NCBI RefSeq assembly: GCF_003945545.1
Contig: NZ_CP029617.1
Coordinates: 310,001-374,000, forward strand
Direction: 5' to 3'
DNA length: 64,000 nt
Source of the DNA: Streptomyces sp. WAC 01529
GTDB taxonomy: Bacteria > Actinomycetota > Actinomycetes > Streptomycetales > Streptomycetaceae
Positions 54,072-62,003 of the stretch are shown in pieces. The notes beneath the pieces were generated by a model. That model had not been told where the DNA came from. It saw only the letters and a list, made by a program, of their open reading frames with translations, and did no database searches. A program made the position numbers and the translations under genes. Position 1 is the stretch's first letter. Each line of letters starts with the position of its first letter.

Positions 54072-54833
54072 TCAGGAAGCCTGACGCTCGGGACCGTGGT
54101 GGATCTCCACGCCGCCGGAGTCGCCGAAGGTGAGCCGGCAGGTGTCCGCGCGATAGGTGGCCACGGAGACGGCGGCCGTGTGGCCCTCGGCGAAGAAGCG
54201 GGTCGTCACGACGAGGACGGGGGCTCCCGGGAGCCGGTCCAGCGCCTTGGCGTCGTCCGCACGGGCCGAGCCCAGCTCGACGGCCCTGTCCTGCCCTTCC
54301 AGGTCCTGCCGCGCCAGCTCGCGCAGGACCACCCGCGCGCGTGCGGCACCGGAGGGGGCATCCATGCCGGTCAGTTCGGCGACGGACGACATCGGGACGT
54401 ACAGCAGTTCGGTGGCGACGGGCTGGCCCTGCGAGACGCGGGTGCGGCGCACGGTGTGGACCTGCTCGTCGGGGTGGATCTCCAGGATGCGGGCGACGCT
54501 CGCGGGCGGGAGCGCCGGGGCGCAGTCCGCGGGCTGCCAGGCATCGCCCACCGCGCCCGGCCACGTGCCGTGCGCGGAACCGACGGCCACGCCCATCCGC
54601 GGCGGGGCCACCGTCGTACCGACCCCGCGGCGGCGCTGGAGCCGGCCTTCCAGTTCGAGCTGTTCGAGTGCTTGGCGCAGGGTGGCGCGGGCGACGCCGA
54701 AGCGGGCGGCCAGTTCGCGCTCGTTGGGCAGGATCTCCCCGACGGCGAACTCGGAGTCGAGCGCCTCACTGAGCACGGTCTTCAGATGCCAGTACTTCGG
54801 CTCCGGCACCGTTTCGAGCTGCGTGGTCCCCAC
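54072..54833 (-). CDS. GntR/HutC family regulator, DasR-like
   Basis: A 253-residue regulator with an N-terminal GntR winged helix (PNERELAARFGVARATLRQA, then LEQLELEGRLQRRRGVGTTV) and a C-terminal UTRA domain that binds a small ligand (EQVHTVRRTRVSQGQPVATE, LPGAPVLVVTTRFF). The opening PKYWHLK and the helix region resemble DasR, the N-acetylglucosamine regulator, but it is a paralogue and not DasR itself. A near-perfect DasR-type dyad lies about 100 bases upstream, suggesting autoregulation or cross-talk. Confidence 0.88.
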   Translation of the reverse strand: MGTTQLETVPEPKYWHLKTVLSEALDSEFAVGEILPNERELAARFGVARATLRQALEQLELEGRLQRRRGVGTTVAPPRMGVAVGSAHGTWPGAVGDAWQPADCAPALPPASVARILEIHPDEQVHTVRRTRVSQGQPVATELLYVPMSSVAELTGMDAPSGAARARVVLRELARQDLEGQDRAVELGSARADDAKALDRLPGAPVLVVTTRFFAEGHTAAVSVATYRADTCRLTFGDSGGVEIHHGPERQAS

Positions 54834-54931
54834 CCTGTCCTCCGCAATCGCCGTTCACCGGCGGCTTTTTAGCGCCCTTGTTTATTAAAGGTTCCTGCAC
54901 TATCCCTGCGACCATAGGCCTGCGCCCACCC

Positions 54932-54945
54932 TTGGTCAAGACCAA
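54932..54945. promoter_or_regulatory. DasR-type (dre-like) dyad upstream of GntR gene
   Basis: TTGGTC-AA-GACCAA is a perfect dyad. Its core TGGTCAAGACCA differs at one base from the TGGTCTAGACCA core known for DasR sites. It lies 99 bases upstream of the GntR start. Confidence 0.6.
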
Positions 54946-55054
54946 TCCTCGATCCGTTACAGCCCGCACAGGAGTGATGCCACAGAGCATTCACGCGCTG
55001 TTCGCACGCGGCCAAGCAGGCGTAATCGGCCACGCGCGCGTGAAGGCGCACCGA

Positions 55055-55108
55055 AATTCCGCAGAAAGAAACCCCCACCGGCCGGTGGGGGTTTCTTTCT
55101 GCGGAATT
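55055..55108. terminator. 54-base perfect palindrome, bidirectional terminator
   Basis: Positions 55055-55081 are exactly complementary to 55082-55108: 27-base arms with no spacer. The stem contains CCCCCACCGG at its tip and A/T tracts at its base. It lies 31 bases after the ECF41 sigma factor stop and is most simply its terminator. The flanks 54834-55054 hold only the dre-like dyad and an AT-rich promoter-like stretch. Confidence 0.7.
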
Positions 55109-55139
55109 GTGCGGTTTCGGCCGTCTTTTCGTCGCGGCG

Positions 55140-56027
55140 CTACCGCCCGAGGGCCACGAGCTTGTCCGGATTACGGATGATGAAGATGCTCTGGATGCGG
55201 CCGTCGACGACGTCGACCTGGAAGACACTGTCGAGCTTGCCGTCCACGAGGATGAGCAGGGACTCCGCTCCGTTGAGTTCGGTGAAGCGGAATTCCATCT
55301 CGGCCCCGGCGGCGCCCTTGCCCGCGACGCCGTGCAGGAAGCGGCCCACCTTGTCCGCGGTCTCGATGACACGCAGCGGGGCCTTCGCCTTGCCGCCGCT
55401 GTCGCCGACCAGGCGGACGTCCGGGGCGAGCAGCGACATCAGTCCGGCGAGGTCGCCTTCGGCCGCCGCCGCGAGGAACCGCTCGGTCAGATCGCGGCGC
55501 TCAGCCGGGTCCACCTCATAGCGGGGGCGGCCCGCCTCGACGTGCTTGCGGGCCCGCCCGGCGAGCTGGCGCACCGCGGCCTCGCTGCGGTCCAGCGTCA
55601 GCGCGATCTCGGCGAACGGGAACCCGAACGCCTCCCGCAGCACGAAGACCGCGCGCTCCAGGGGCGAGAGGGATTCGAGGACGACGAGGACCGCCAGGGA
55701 GACGGAGTCCGCGAGCACGGCACGCTCGGCGGTGTCGGGGACGGTCGGGCCGTAGTCGGTCACGTAGGGCTCGGGGAGCCACGGACCTACGTACGCCTCG
55801 CGCCGGGACTGCACGTGGCGCAGCCGGTCGATGGCGAGGCGGGTGGTGACGCGCACCAAGTAGGCGCGCGGTTCGCGCACTTGGCCGTGGTCGGCGGCGG
55901 ACCAACGGAGCCAGGCTTCCTGGACGACGTCCTCCGCGTCGGCCACCCGGCCGAGCATGCGGTAGGCGACACCCATCAGGACGGGGCGGTGCTCTTCGAA
56001 GAGGTCGGTCACGCTGTCGGTAGCCAC
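55140..56027 (-). CDS. ECF41-type RNA polymerase sigma factor (SigJ-like)
   Basis: A 295-residue sigma factor. Region 2 (residues about 10-75) reads EEHRPVLMGVAYRMLGRVAD, AEDVVQEAWLRW; region 4 (about 120-165) reads LSPLERAVFVLREAFGFPFA, EIALTLDRSEAAVRQL. A SnoaL-like C-terminal domain ends in NPDKLVAL, the conserved ECF41 motif. In this group the fused domain replaces a separate anti-sigma factor. GTG 56027 lies almost on its GGAGG site, so the start is uncertain by a few codons. A divergent alpha/beta hydrolase is a possible target. Confidence 0.9.
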   Translation of the reverse strand: MATDSVTDLFEEHRPVLMGVAYRMLGRVADAEDVVQEAWLRWSAADHGQVREPRAYLVRVTTRLAIDRLRHVQSRREAYVGPWLPEPYVTDYGPTVPDTAERAVLADSVSLAVLVVLESLSPLERAVFVLREAFGFPFAEIALTLDRSEAAVRQLAGRARKHVEAGRPRYEVDPAERRDLTERFLAAAAEGDLAGLMSLLAPDVRLVGDSGGKAKAPLRVIETADKVGRFLHGVAGKGAAGAEMEFRFTELNGAESLLILVDGKLDSVFQVDVVDGRIQSIFIIRNPDKLVALGR

Positions 56028-56113
56028 CCCTCCATCCCAGCTCACGGGGCATCCGCTGTCCAGAAGGAAACGGTGCGGCGCTCGGCACACCGGCCGCTGC
56101 CCCGGCGGCCTCC

Positions 56114-56170
56114 GGCACGTCCGCGGCAGGTTCCCGGCAGCTCCCCCGGCAAGTTCCCGGCAGGTCCCCG
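56114..56170. repeat. Degenerate 11-base tandem repeats upstream of the ECF41 gene
   Basis: Successive units from 56114 read GGCACGTCCGC, GGCAGGTTCCC, GGCAGCTCCCCC, GGCAAGTTCCC, GGCAGGTCCCC. They lie 87-142 bases upstream of the sigma factor start and could be protein-binding repeats in its promoter. Confidence 0.6.
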
Positions 56171-56284
56171 ACAAGGACGAGCGGCCTGCCTCTTGAAGTG
56201 GGGCCTACCGAGCGGTAATTGTTGCTGACAACGTGTCTAACGCATCTGAGGATCCGTCGTCCGGCGGCGGGGACAGGAGCAGTC

Positions 56285-57115
56285 ATGGCCGCAGAGGTGT
56301 CCTTCGGCGTCGCGTCGCCCAGCGGACCGCGCACCGTGAGCATCGCCTACGAACGTCTGGGCGCGGGCGAGCCGTTGCTCCTGCTGCACGGCATAGGCCA
56401 CCACCGGCAGGCCTGGGACCCCGTCCTTCAGATCCTGGCCGCCGAGCACGACGTGATCGCGGTGGACCTGCCGGGCTTCGGTGAGTCACCCGCGCTGCCG
56501 GACGGCCTCGCGTACGGCCTGCCGACGATCGTCCCGGCGCTCGCCGCGATGTGTGACGCCCTGGAGATCGAGCGCCCGCACGTGGCGGGCAACTCCCTGG
56601 GCGGGCTGCTCGCCCTCGAGCTGGGCCGCGAGAAGCGCGTGCGCTCCGTCACCGCGCTCTCGCCCGCCGGGTTCTGGACGGCCGCCGAGCGCAGGTACGC
56701 GTTCGGCACGCTGCTCGCGATGCGCCGGGGGGCGCGCCTGCTGCCGCCGCCGGTGATCGAGCGGCTGTCCGGCAGCGCGGCCGGGCGCACGGCGCTCACC
56801 AGCACCATCTACGCCCGCCCATGGCGCCGCTCACCGGAGGCGGTCGTCGCCGAGACGCTCGCGCTGCGCCATGCCGCGGGCTTCGTCGCGACGCTGACGG
56901 CCGGGCGCGACGTCCTCTTCCGTGACGATGTGCCGGATCTGCCGGTCACCGTCGCCTGGGGCACCCGGGACCGGCTCCTCCTGCGCCGCCAGGGGATACG
57001 CGCCAAGCACACCATCCCCGGCGCCCGGCTCGTGCGGCTCCCCGGCTGCGGCCACGTCCCGATGAACGACGACCCGGCCCTGGTCGCCCGCGTCATCCTC
57101 GACACCTGCCGCTGA
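56285..57115 (+). CDS. Alpha/beta hydrolase
   Basis: A 276-residue cytoplasmic hydrolase. LLLLHGIGHHRQAWDPVL holds the oxyanion loop, AGNSLGGLLALELG the Ser nucleophile near residue 102, and GCGHVPMNDDP the catalytic His near residue 259. AGGAG precedes the ATG. The substrate could be an ester, lactone or C-C bonded compound. The gene is divergent from the ECF41 sigma factor. Its last 285 bases lie opposite the open frame of the EamA transporter. Confidence 0.88.
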   Translation: MAAEVSFGVASPSGPRTVSIAYERLGAGEPLLLLHGIGHHRQAWDPVLQILAAEHDVIAVDLPGFGESPALPDGLAYGLPTIVPALAAMCDALEIERPHVAGNSLGGLLALELGREKRVRSVTALSPAGFWTAAERRYAFGTLLAMRRGARLLPPPVIERLSGSAAGRTALTSTIYARPWRRSPEAVVAETLALRHAAGFVATLTAGRDVLFRDDVPDLPVTVAWGTRDRLLLRRQGIRAKHTIPGARLVRLPGCGHVPMNDDPALVARVILDTCR

Positions 57116-58000
57116 CGGGCGCCGGCGCAGCACCCCGGACCCCACGGCCACCCCGGCGCCGACGAGGGCGCTGCCGACGGCCTGGGCGGCGCCGTACGTG
57201 CCCGTGCCGACCAGGGGCGCGGTGCCCGCCGCGGCGACCGGGATGAGGCCCGAGAAGAGCGTGGCCCGCTCGGCGCCGATGTACTGGAGCCCGGTGTACC
57301 AGAGCACGAAGCCGACCACGGTGACGATCACCGCCTGCCACAACAGGGCGGCGCCTTCGGTGAGGTCGGGCACCCGTACGAACTCGCTCCCGTCGATGAC
57401 GACCCCGACGACACCGAGGACGGCCGACTCGACCGCGGCGAGCGCGCACACGGTCGCCGCGAGCAGCCTGGGTCCGAGCGGACGCACCACGGGTACGGCG
57501 AGCACCGCGAAGCCGACCTCCCCGGCGAGCGCGCCGACGGAGAAGAGGAGCCCCAGCGCGTCGGTGCGCCCCCACCCCTGGACGACGAAGGCGCCCGCGG
57601 CGACGAACAGCGCCCCCTGGATGACGGTGCGTTGAGGCGTCCGGCGTTCGAGGAGCGGCACAAGGAGGGCGACGACCACGGGGGCGCATCCTACGAAGAC
57701 GCCCGGTACGGCAGGTTCCGCCGACCGTTCCGCGGCCAGGATGGCCATGTTGAACCCGACCATTCCCACGGCGGCCAGGAGCGCGAGGCGCACCCACTGG
57801 AGCCGTGACAGGCGCCGGAGCGCTACGGCTCCGCCCCTTCCCAGCCAGGGCAGAAGGAGCAGGAAGGCCAGTCCGTAGCGGACGAACTGGCCACCGGTGT
57901 ACGGATAGTCGCCCAGCAGGCTGTTGGCGGTGAAGGAGCCGCCGACGAGGAGGCAGGCGAGGGCCGCGAGCAGCGCCCCGCGTGAGGAGTTCGCGTTCAT
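56831..58000 (-). CDS. EamA/DMT family transporter with overlapping C-terminal extension
   Basis: A ten-helix drug/metabolite transporter of about 295 residues (MNANSSRGALLAALACLLVG, then LLLLPWLG, WQAVIVTVVGFVLWY, ALVGAGVAVGSGVLRRR). The frame has no stop at the normal place. It runs 94 more residues, hydrophilic and Gly/Asp-rich, opposite the 3' end of the hydrolase gene, to 56831. The tail has no family resemblance and probably reflects a lost stop codon. The gene is divergent from a MocR regulator, which often controls such transporters. Confidence 0.85.
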   Translation of the reverse strand: MNANSSRGALLAALACLLVGGSFTANSLLGDYPYTGGQFVRYGLAFLLLLPWLGRGGAVALRRLSRLQWVRLALLAAVGMVGFNMAILAAERSAEPAVPGVFVGCAPVVVALLVPLLERRTPQRTVIQGALFVAAGAFVVQGWGRTDALGLLFSVGALAGEVGFAVLAVPVVRPLGPRLLAATVCALAAVESAVLGVVGVVIDGSEFVRVPDLTEGAALLWQAVIVTVVGFVLWYTGLQYIGAERATLFSGLIPVAAAGTAPLVGTGTYGAAQAVGSALVGAGVAVGSGVLRRRPSAAGVEDDAGDQGRVVVHRDVAAAGEPHEPGAGDGVLGAYPLAAQEEPVPGAPGDGDRQIRHIVTEEDVAPGRQRRDEARGMAQRERLGDDRLR

Positions 58001-58046
58001 GCCCCGACGCTAGGAAGCCGGGCGGTCCGCATTAAGGTCCACTTTC

Positions 58047-59621
58047 GTGGCTGGTTCGGGGACCACTTCCGGTCCGGGGACCACTTCCGGTCCGGGGACC
58101 ACTTCCGGTTCAGGGAACACTTCCGGTTCAGGGAACACTGCGAAAAAAGGGTGCATCGCTCTGACGTCACGAGGCCTGCAAGCGACCGCCGCCTGGGAAC
58201 TCCTCCTGCCGGCCGCCTCCGCCCCTGCCCGCAGCCGGGGGCGCGGCCTGCGCTCCGCGCTGCGGGAGGCCGTCAGATCGGGCCGCCTCGCACCCGGCAC
58301 GCGGCTGCCCTCCAGCCGCGCGCTCGCCGCCGACCTCGGCGTCTCGCGCGGTCTCGTCACCGAGGCGTACGAACAGCTGACGGCCGAGGGCTATCTGCGC
58401 AGCGACCGGGGCTCGGGGACCTGGGTGGGCGAGGCGGCACGGGCCGCGGCGCCCCCGGTGCGCGATCGCGCGCCCCGCCCCGGGCACGCGCGCGTGGACT
58501 TCCTCCCCGGCGTCCCCGACCTCTCGCTCTTCCCCCGCGCGGCCTGGGCCGCCGCCCACCGCCAGGTCCTCGCCGAGCTGCCGCACCACATGCTGGGCTA
58601 CCCCGACCCCCGCGGGCTGCCCCACCTGCGTACCGTCCTCGCGAAGCTGCTGGTGCGGCGCCGGGGCGTGGTCGCGGATCCCGAGCGCGTGATCGTCTGC
58701 TCCGGAGTGGCGCAGGCGATGACACTGCTGGCGCTCGCGCTGCGTGCGCGGGGGGCGACGGCGGTCGGCGTCGAGTCCCCCGGCAGCCCCGAGCACGAGA
58801 CGCTGCTCGCCGCCGCGGGGATCACCCCGGTAGGCGTACCGGTGGACGACGAGGGTGTGGTCACAAGTGTGCTGCGGGAGCGGGACGTACGCGCGGTCGT
58901 CACCACGCCCGCCCACCAGTTCCCCTCGGGGATCGGCTACTCCGCGAGGCGGCGCACGGAACTCCTGGACTGGGCGCGGTCGGTGGACGGTCTCGTCATC
59001 GAGGACGACTACGACGGGGACTTCCGTTACGACCGTGCCCCTGTGGGCGCCTTGCAGGGGCTCGACCCCGAACACGTGGCCTACACCGGGTCGGTGAGCA
59101 AGTCGCTCGCCCCGGGGCTTCGTCTGGGGTGGCTGCTGGTGCCGGACGGCCTCGCCGAGGAGGTCGTCGAGCGCAAGCGCGTGATGGACCTGGGCAATCC
59201 GGCGCTGGACCAGGCGCTCCTCGCCCGGTTCGTCGAACGGGGCGACTACGACCGGCAGTTGCGCCGCTGCCAGCGCGCCTACCGGGACCGCAGGGACGCC
59301 CTGGTCTCGGCGCTGCGCGCGAGCCTGCCGGGTGTGCGGGTGACCGGGATCGCGGCAGGCCTGCACGTCATCGCCCGGCTGCCCGCCCGCTGGGGGCCGC
59401 AGGACGTCTTCCTGGAGCGGGCCGCCGCGGCCGGGGTCGCGCTCCGGCCGCTGAGCGACTACGGGACGCCGGCCGGAGCGGGCGTGAGCCTCGTCCTCGG
59501 GTACGCCCACCTGACGCCCGCCCGGATCACCGAGGGAGTCCGGCTGCTCGCCGAGGCCGTCCAAGGGGCGCGGGAGGTTCAGGCGTTGGACCACGCGCGC
59601 GTGCAGAGCACCAGACGGTAG
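58047..59621 (+). CDS. MocR/PdxR-type GntR regulator with aminotransferase domain
   Basis: A 524-residue regulator. Residues about 5-31 are five copies of a Gly/Thr/Ser hexapeptide. A GntR winged helix follows at about 60-125 (LPSSRALAADLGVSRGLVTE). An inactive fold-I aminotransferase domain covers the rest (MLGYPDPRGLPHLRTVLAK, IEDDYDGDFRYDR, YTGSVSKSLAPGLRLGWL with the PLP lysine). Such proteins use PLP as effector. The GTG start is weak; a later start that skips the repeats is possible. It overlaps the convergent VOC gene by 43 bases. The divergent EamA transporter is a likely target. Confidence 0.88.
   Translation: MAGSGTTSGPGTTSGPGTTSGSGNTSGSGNTAKKGCIALTSRGLQATAAWELLLPAASAPARSRGRGLRSALREAVRSGRLAPGTRLPSSRALAADLGVSRGLVTEAYEQLTAEGYLRSDRGSGTWVGEAARAAAPPVRDRAPRPGHARVDFLPGVPDLSLFPRAAWAAAHRQVLAELPHHMLGYPDPRGLPHLRTVLAKLLVRRRGVVADPERVIVCSGVAQAMTLLALALRARGATAVGVESPGSPEHETLLAAAGITPVGVPVDDEGVVTSVLRERDVRAVVTTPAHQFPSGIGYSARRRTELLDWARSVDGLVIEDDYDGDFRYDRAPVGALQGLDPEHVAYTGSVSKSLAPGLRLGWLLVPDGLAEEVVERKRVMDLGNPALDQALLARFVERGDYDRQLRRCQRAYRDRRDALVSALRASLPGVRVTGIAAGLHVIARLPARWGPQDVFLERAAAAGVALRPLSDYGTPAGAGVSLVLGYAHLTPARITEGVRLLAEAVQGAREVQALDHARVQSTRR
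58053..58142. repeat. Five 18-base tandem repeats at the MocR N-terminus
   Basis: Five 18-base units (58053, 58071, 58089, 58107, 58125) of the form GGTCCGGGGACCACTTCC run in frame. Units 2 and 3 are identical, unit 1 differs at one base, and 4 and 5 differ by AGGGAACAC and at their ends. Each encodes G-(S/P)-G-(T/N)-T-S. Confidence 0.85.
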
Positions 59622-59989
59622 CCGTCGGGGTCCTCGACCGTGACGCCCCACTCGTTCCAGTAGGGGTTGGGCGACTGGACCCGCTTGCCGCCGTGCTCCT
59701 CGAGGCGCGTGACGAGTTCCTCGGGGACCTCGCCGTCCACGTAGACGACGAGCAGGTCCTCCTCGGTGGGGCGCGGCTGGACCGGGGCCGCGGCCTCGTG
59801 GACGAGTTCGAGGTGCCAGGAGGCGTCCGGCCACCCGGCCATGAGCAGGTCGTGCTCCCCGGGGGCGTCACCGCCCTCCGCCCGGTACACCACCTTCAGT
59901 CCGAGTCCGTCGACCCAGAACCGCTCCGCGGCGGCCAGGTCGCGGGAGGGGCGGGCGATACGGATGTGGCTATGGCCGTTGACAGGCAT
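59579..59989 (-). CDS. VOC family protein
   Basis: A 136-residue VOC-fold protein (HSHIRIARPSRDLAAAERFW, DLLMAGWPDASWHLELVHEA, WGVTVEDPDGYRLVLCTR). Paired His/Glu positions that would bind metal are visible, but function is not assignable. AAGGGGGA precedes the ATG at 59989. It is convergent with the MocR gene and overlaps it by 43 bases. Confidence 0.85.
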   Translation of the reverse strand: MPVNGHSHIRIARPSRDLAAAERFWVDGLGLKVVYRAEGGDAPGEHDLLMAGWPDASWHLELVHEAAAPVQPRPTEEDLLVVYVDGEVPEELVTRLEEHGGKRVQSPNPYWNEWGVTVEDPDGYRLVLCTRAWSNA

Positions 59990-60178
59990 GGGGGTCCCCC
60001 TTCGGTGCGGCACGCCCGGTTGCGTGCCGTGGCCCGAGCCTAAGCAGCCCGTGATCATCCGGCCATCGGTCGTACGTCCTGGTACGTACGGCCCCCGGGG
60101 GTCCGTCGGCGGACCTGCGACCTTCGGCCGGGGCCAGGTGGTTCGCGCGCGCCGGTTCCCCCGCGCACGCGGTGAGTT

Positions 60179-60200
60179 GTTCACTTGTGGTTCGCGTGGT
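60179..60200 (+). promoter_or_regulatory. PHO-box-like direct repeat upstream of phoD
   Basis: GTTCACTTGTG (60179-60189) and GTTCGCGTGGT (60190-60200) are adjacent 11-base units that resemble the PhoP direct-repeat unit of Streptomyces (GTTCACC-like, 11-base period). They lie 66-87 bases before the alkaline phosphatase start. PhoP activation of phoD-type genes is known. Confidence 0.55.
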
Positions 60201-60265
60201 CGCTGTGGCGCGTCCCTGGTCAGGCACCCGCACACTGGTCGCACCCGTCAACTGGAGGCGCATTC

Positions 60266-61846
60266 ATGTCATCACGTCAGCCGAGCCCCGCTCCCCGCCG
60301 CCGCAGCGTGCTGCGCGGATCACTCGCCCTGCCGGCAGCGCTCGCCGTGCCCGCCGTGGCCGGGGCGGCGCCCTCGTTCGCCCTGTCCGGACGCCCGAAG
60401 GCCGGGTGGGGCGTACAGGCGGGGGACGTGACCGCGCACACGGGGCTCGTCTGGACGCGCTCCGACCGGCCGGCCCGGATGATCGTGGAGACGTCGGCGA
60501 CGGAGTCGTTCCGCAACGCGCGGCGCTGGCGCGGGCCGCTGCTCGGCCCCGGCACGGACTTCACGGGGACGACGAGGCTGCGCGGGCTGCCCGCGGGCGA
60601 ACAGATCCACTACCGGGTCCTGCTCGCCGACCCCGACGACCCCCGGCGCACCGGCGAACCGGTCACCGGCACGTTCCGTACGACGCCGAAGAGCCGCAAG
60701 GAAGGGGTGCGCTTCCTGTGGTCGGGGGATATCGCGGGCCAGGGCTGGGGCATCAACCCCGACCGCGGCGGCTTCCGTGTCTTCGAGGAGATGCGCCGCC
60801 GCGACCCCGACTTCTTCCTGTGCAGCGGTGACAACATCTACGCCGACGGGCCGATCCTGCCGAGCGTCACCCTGCCCGACGGCTCGGTGTGGCGGAACAT
60901 CACGACGGAGGAGAAGTCCAAGGTCGCCGAGTCCCTGGCGGAGTTCCGCGGCGCCTTCCGCTACAACCTGCTCGATGAGAACGTACGGCGGTTCAACGCC
61001 CAGGTGCCGTCCCTCGTCCAGTGGGACGACCACGAGGTGCGCAACAACTGGTACCCGGGGCAGATCCTGGACGACGCCCGCTACACGGAGAAGAACGTCG
61101 ACGTCCTGGCAGGGCGCTCCTTGCGGGCGTTCAGCGAGTACTACCCGCTCTCGACGCAGCGGCCGGGTGACGAGGACGGGCGGGTCTACCGGGTGCTGCG
61201 GCACGGGCCGCTCCTGGACGTGTTCGTCCTGGACATGCGGTCGTACCGGAACGCCAATTCCCCGAACAGACAGACCGAGGACGCCACCGGCATCCTCGGC
61301 GCCCGTCAGCTGGCGTGGCTGAAGCGTGAGCTGTCGCGTTCACGGGCGGTGTGGAAGGTGATCGCTTCGGACATGCCGCTGGGTCTCGTCGTGCCCGACG
61401 GCAGGGTGAACTTCGAGGCCGTGGCCCAGGGCGACCCCGGCGCCCCGCTCGGCCGCGAACTCCAGATCGCCGACCTCCTGCGGCACATCAAGCACCGCAA
61501 GATCACCGGCACGCTGTGGCTGACGGCAGACGTGCACTACACCTCGGCGCAGCACTACGACCCCTCGCGTGCCGCGTTCAAGGACTTCGCGCCGTTCTGG
61601 GAGTTCGTGTCCGGGCCGCTGGCCGCCGGCGGTTTCCCGGCGACGAAGCTCGACGCGACGTTCGGCCCCGAGCAGAAGTTCATCAAGGCCCCGACCCGCG
61701 CGAACACCTCCCCGGCCGAGACCCCGCAGTACTTCGGCGAGGTCGACATCGACGGGGGCAGCGGCGACCTCACCGTACGTCTGCGGCAGGAGGGCGGCGG
61801 CGTCCTGTTCACGCAGGTCCTGCGGCCGGGCCGGGTGGGGCAGTAG
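60266..61846 (+). CDS. phoD: Secreted alkaline phosphatase PhoD
   Basis: A 526-residue extracellular phosphodiesterase/phosphatase that frees phosphate under starvation. A twin-arginine signal (RRRSVLRGSLALPAALAVPA) directs Tat export of the folded protein. Metal-site motifs are visible: WSGDIAGQGWG, CSGDNIYADGP, WDDHEVRNNWYPG and TADVHYTSAQHY. GGAGG precedes the ATG at 60266. A PHO-box-like direct repeat lies upstream, consistent with PhoR-PhoP control. Confidence 0.93.
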   Translation: MSSRQPSPAPRRRSVLRGSLALPAALAVPAVAGAAPSFALSGRPKAGWGVQAGDVTAHTGLVWTRSDRPARMIVETSATESFRNARRWRGPLLGPGTDFTGTTRLRGLPAGEQIHYRVLLADPDDPRRTGEPVTGTFRTTPKSRKEGVRFLWSGDIAGQGWGINPDRGGFRVFEEMRRRDPDFFLCSGDNIYADGPILPSVTLPDGSVWRNITTEEKSKVAESLAEFRGAFRYNLLDENVRRFNAQVPSLVQWDDHEVRNNWYPGQILDDARYTEKNVDVLAGRSLRAFSEYYPLSTQRPGDEDGRVYRVLRHGPLLDVFVLDMRSYRNANSPNRQTEDATGILGARQLAWLKRELSRSRAVWKVIASDMPLGLVVPDGRVNFEAVAQGDPGAPLGRELQIADLLRHIKHRKITGTLWLTADVHYTSAQHYDPSRAAFKDFAPFWEFVSGPLAAGGFPATKLDATFGPEQKFIKAPTRANTSPAETPQYFGEVDIDGGSGDLTVRLRQEGGGVLFTQVLRPGRVGQ

Positions 61847-62003
61847 CCAGGCCGGGTGGCGCACGCAACCGGGGGCCGGGTGGCGACGGCAGGAGCAGGC
61901 AGGAAAGGGCGCGAAACGGACAGATGACCTCTTAACCCATCAGTCACAAGGCGTTCGTGATCACGCAACACCGGTCCCCCACAGTGTCCGTATGAGAGCT
62001 GAG

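Noticed and set aside
56028..56284. Canonical ECF41 promoter (TGTCACA-16-CGTC) for the divergent hydrolase
   Set aside because: I could not find the full motif at correct spacing, so no promoter is claimed.
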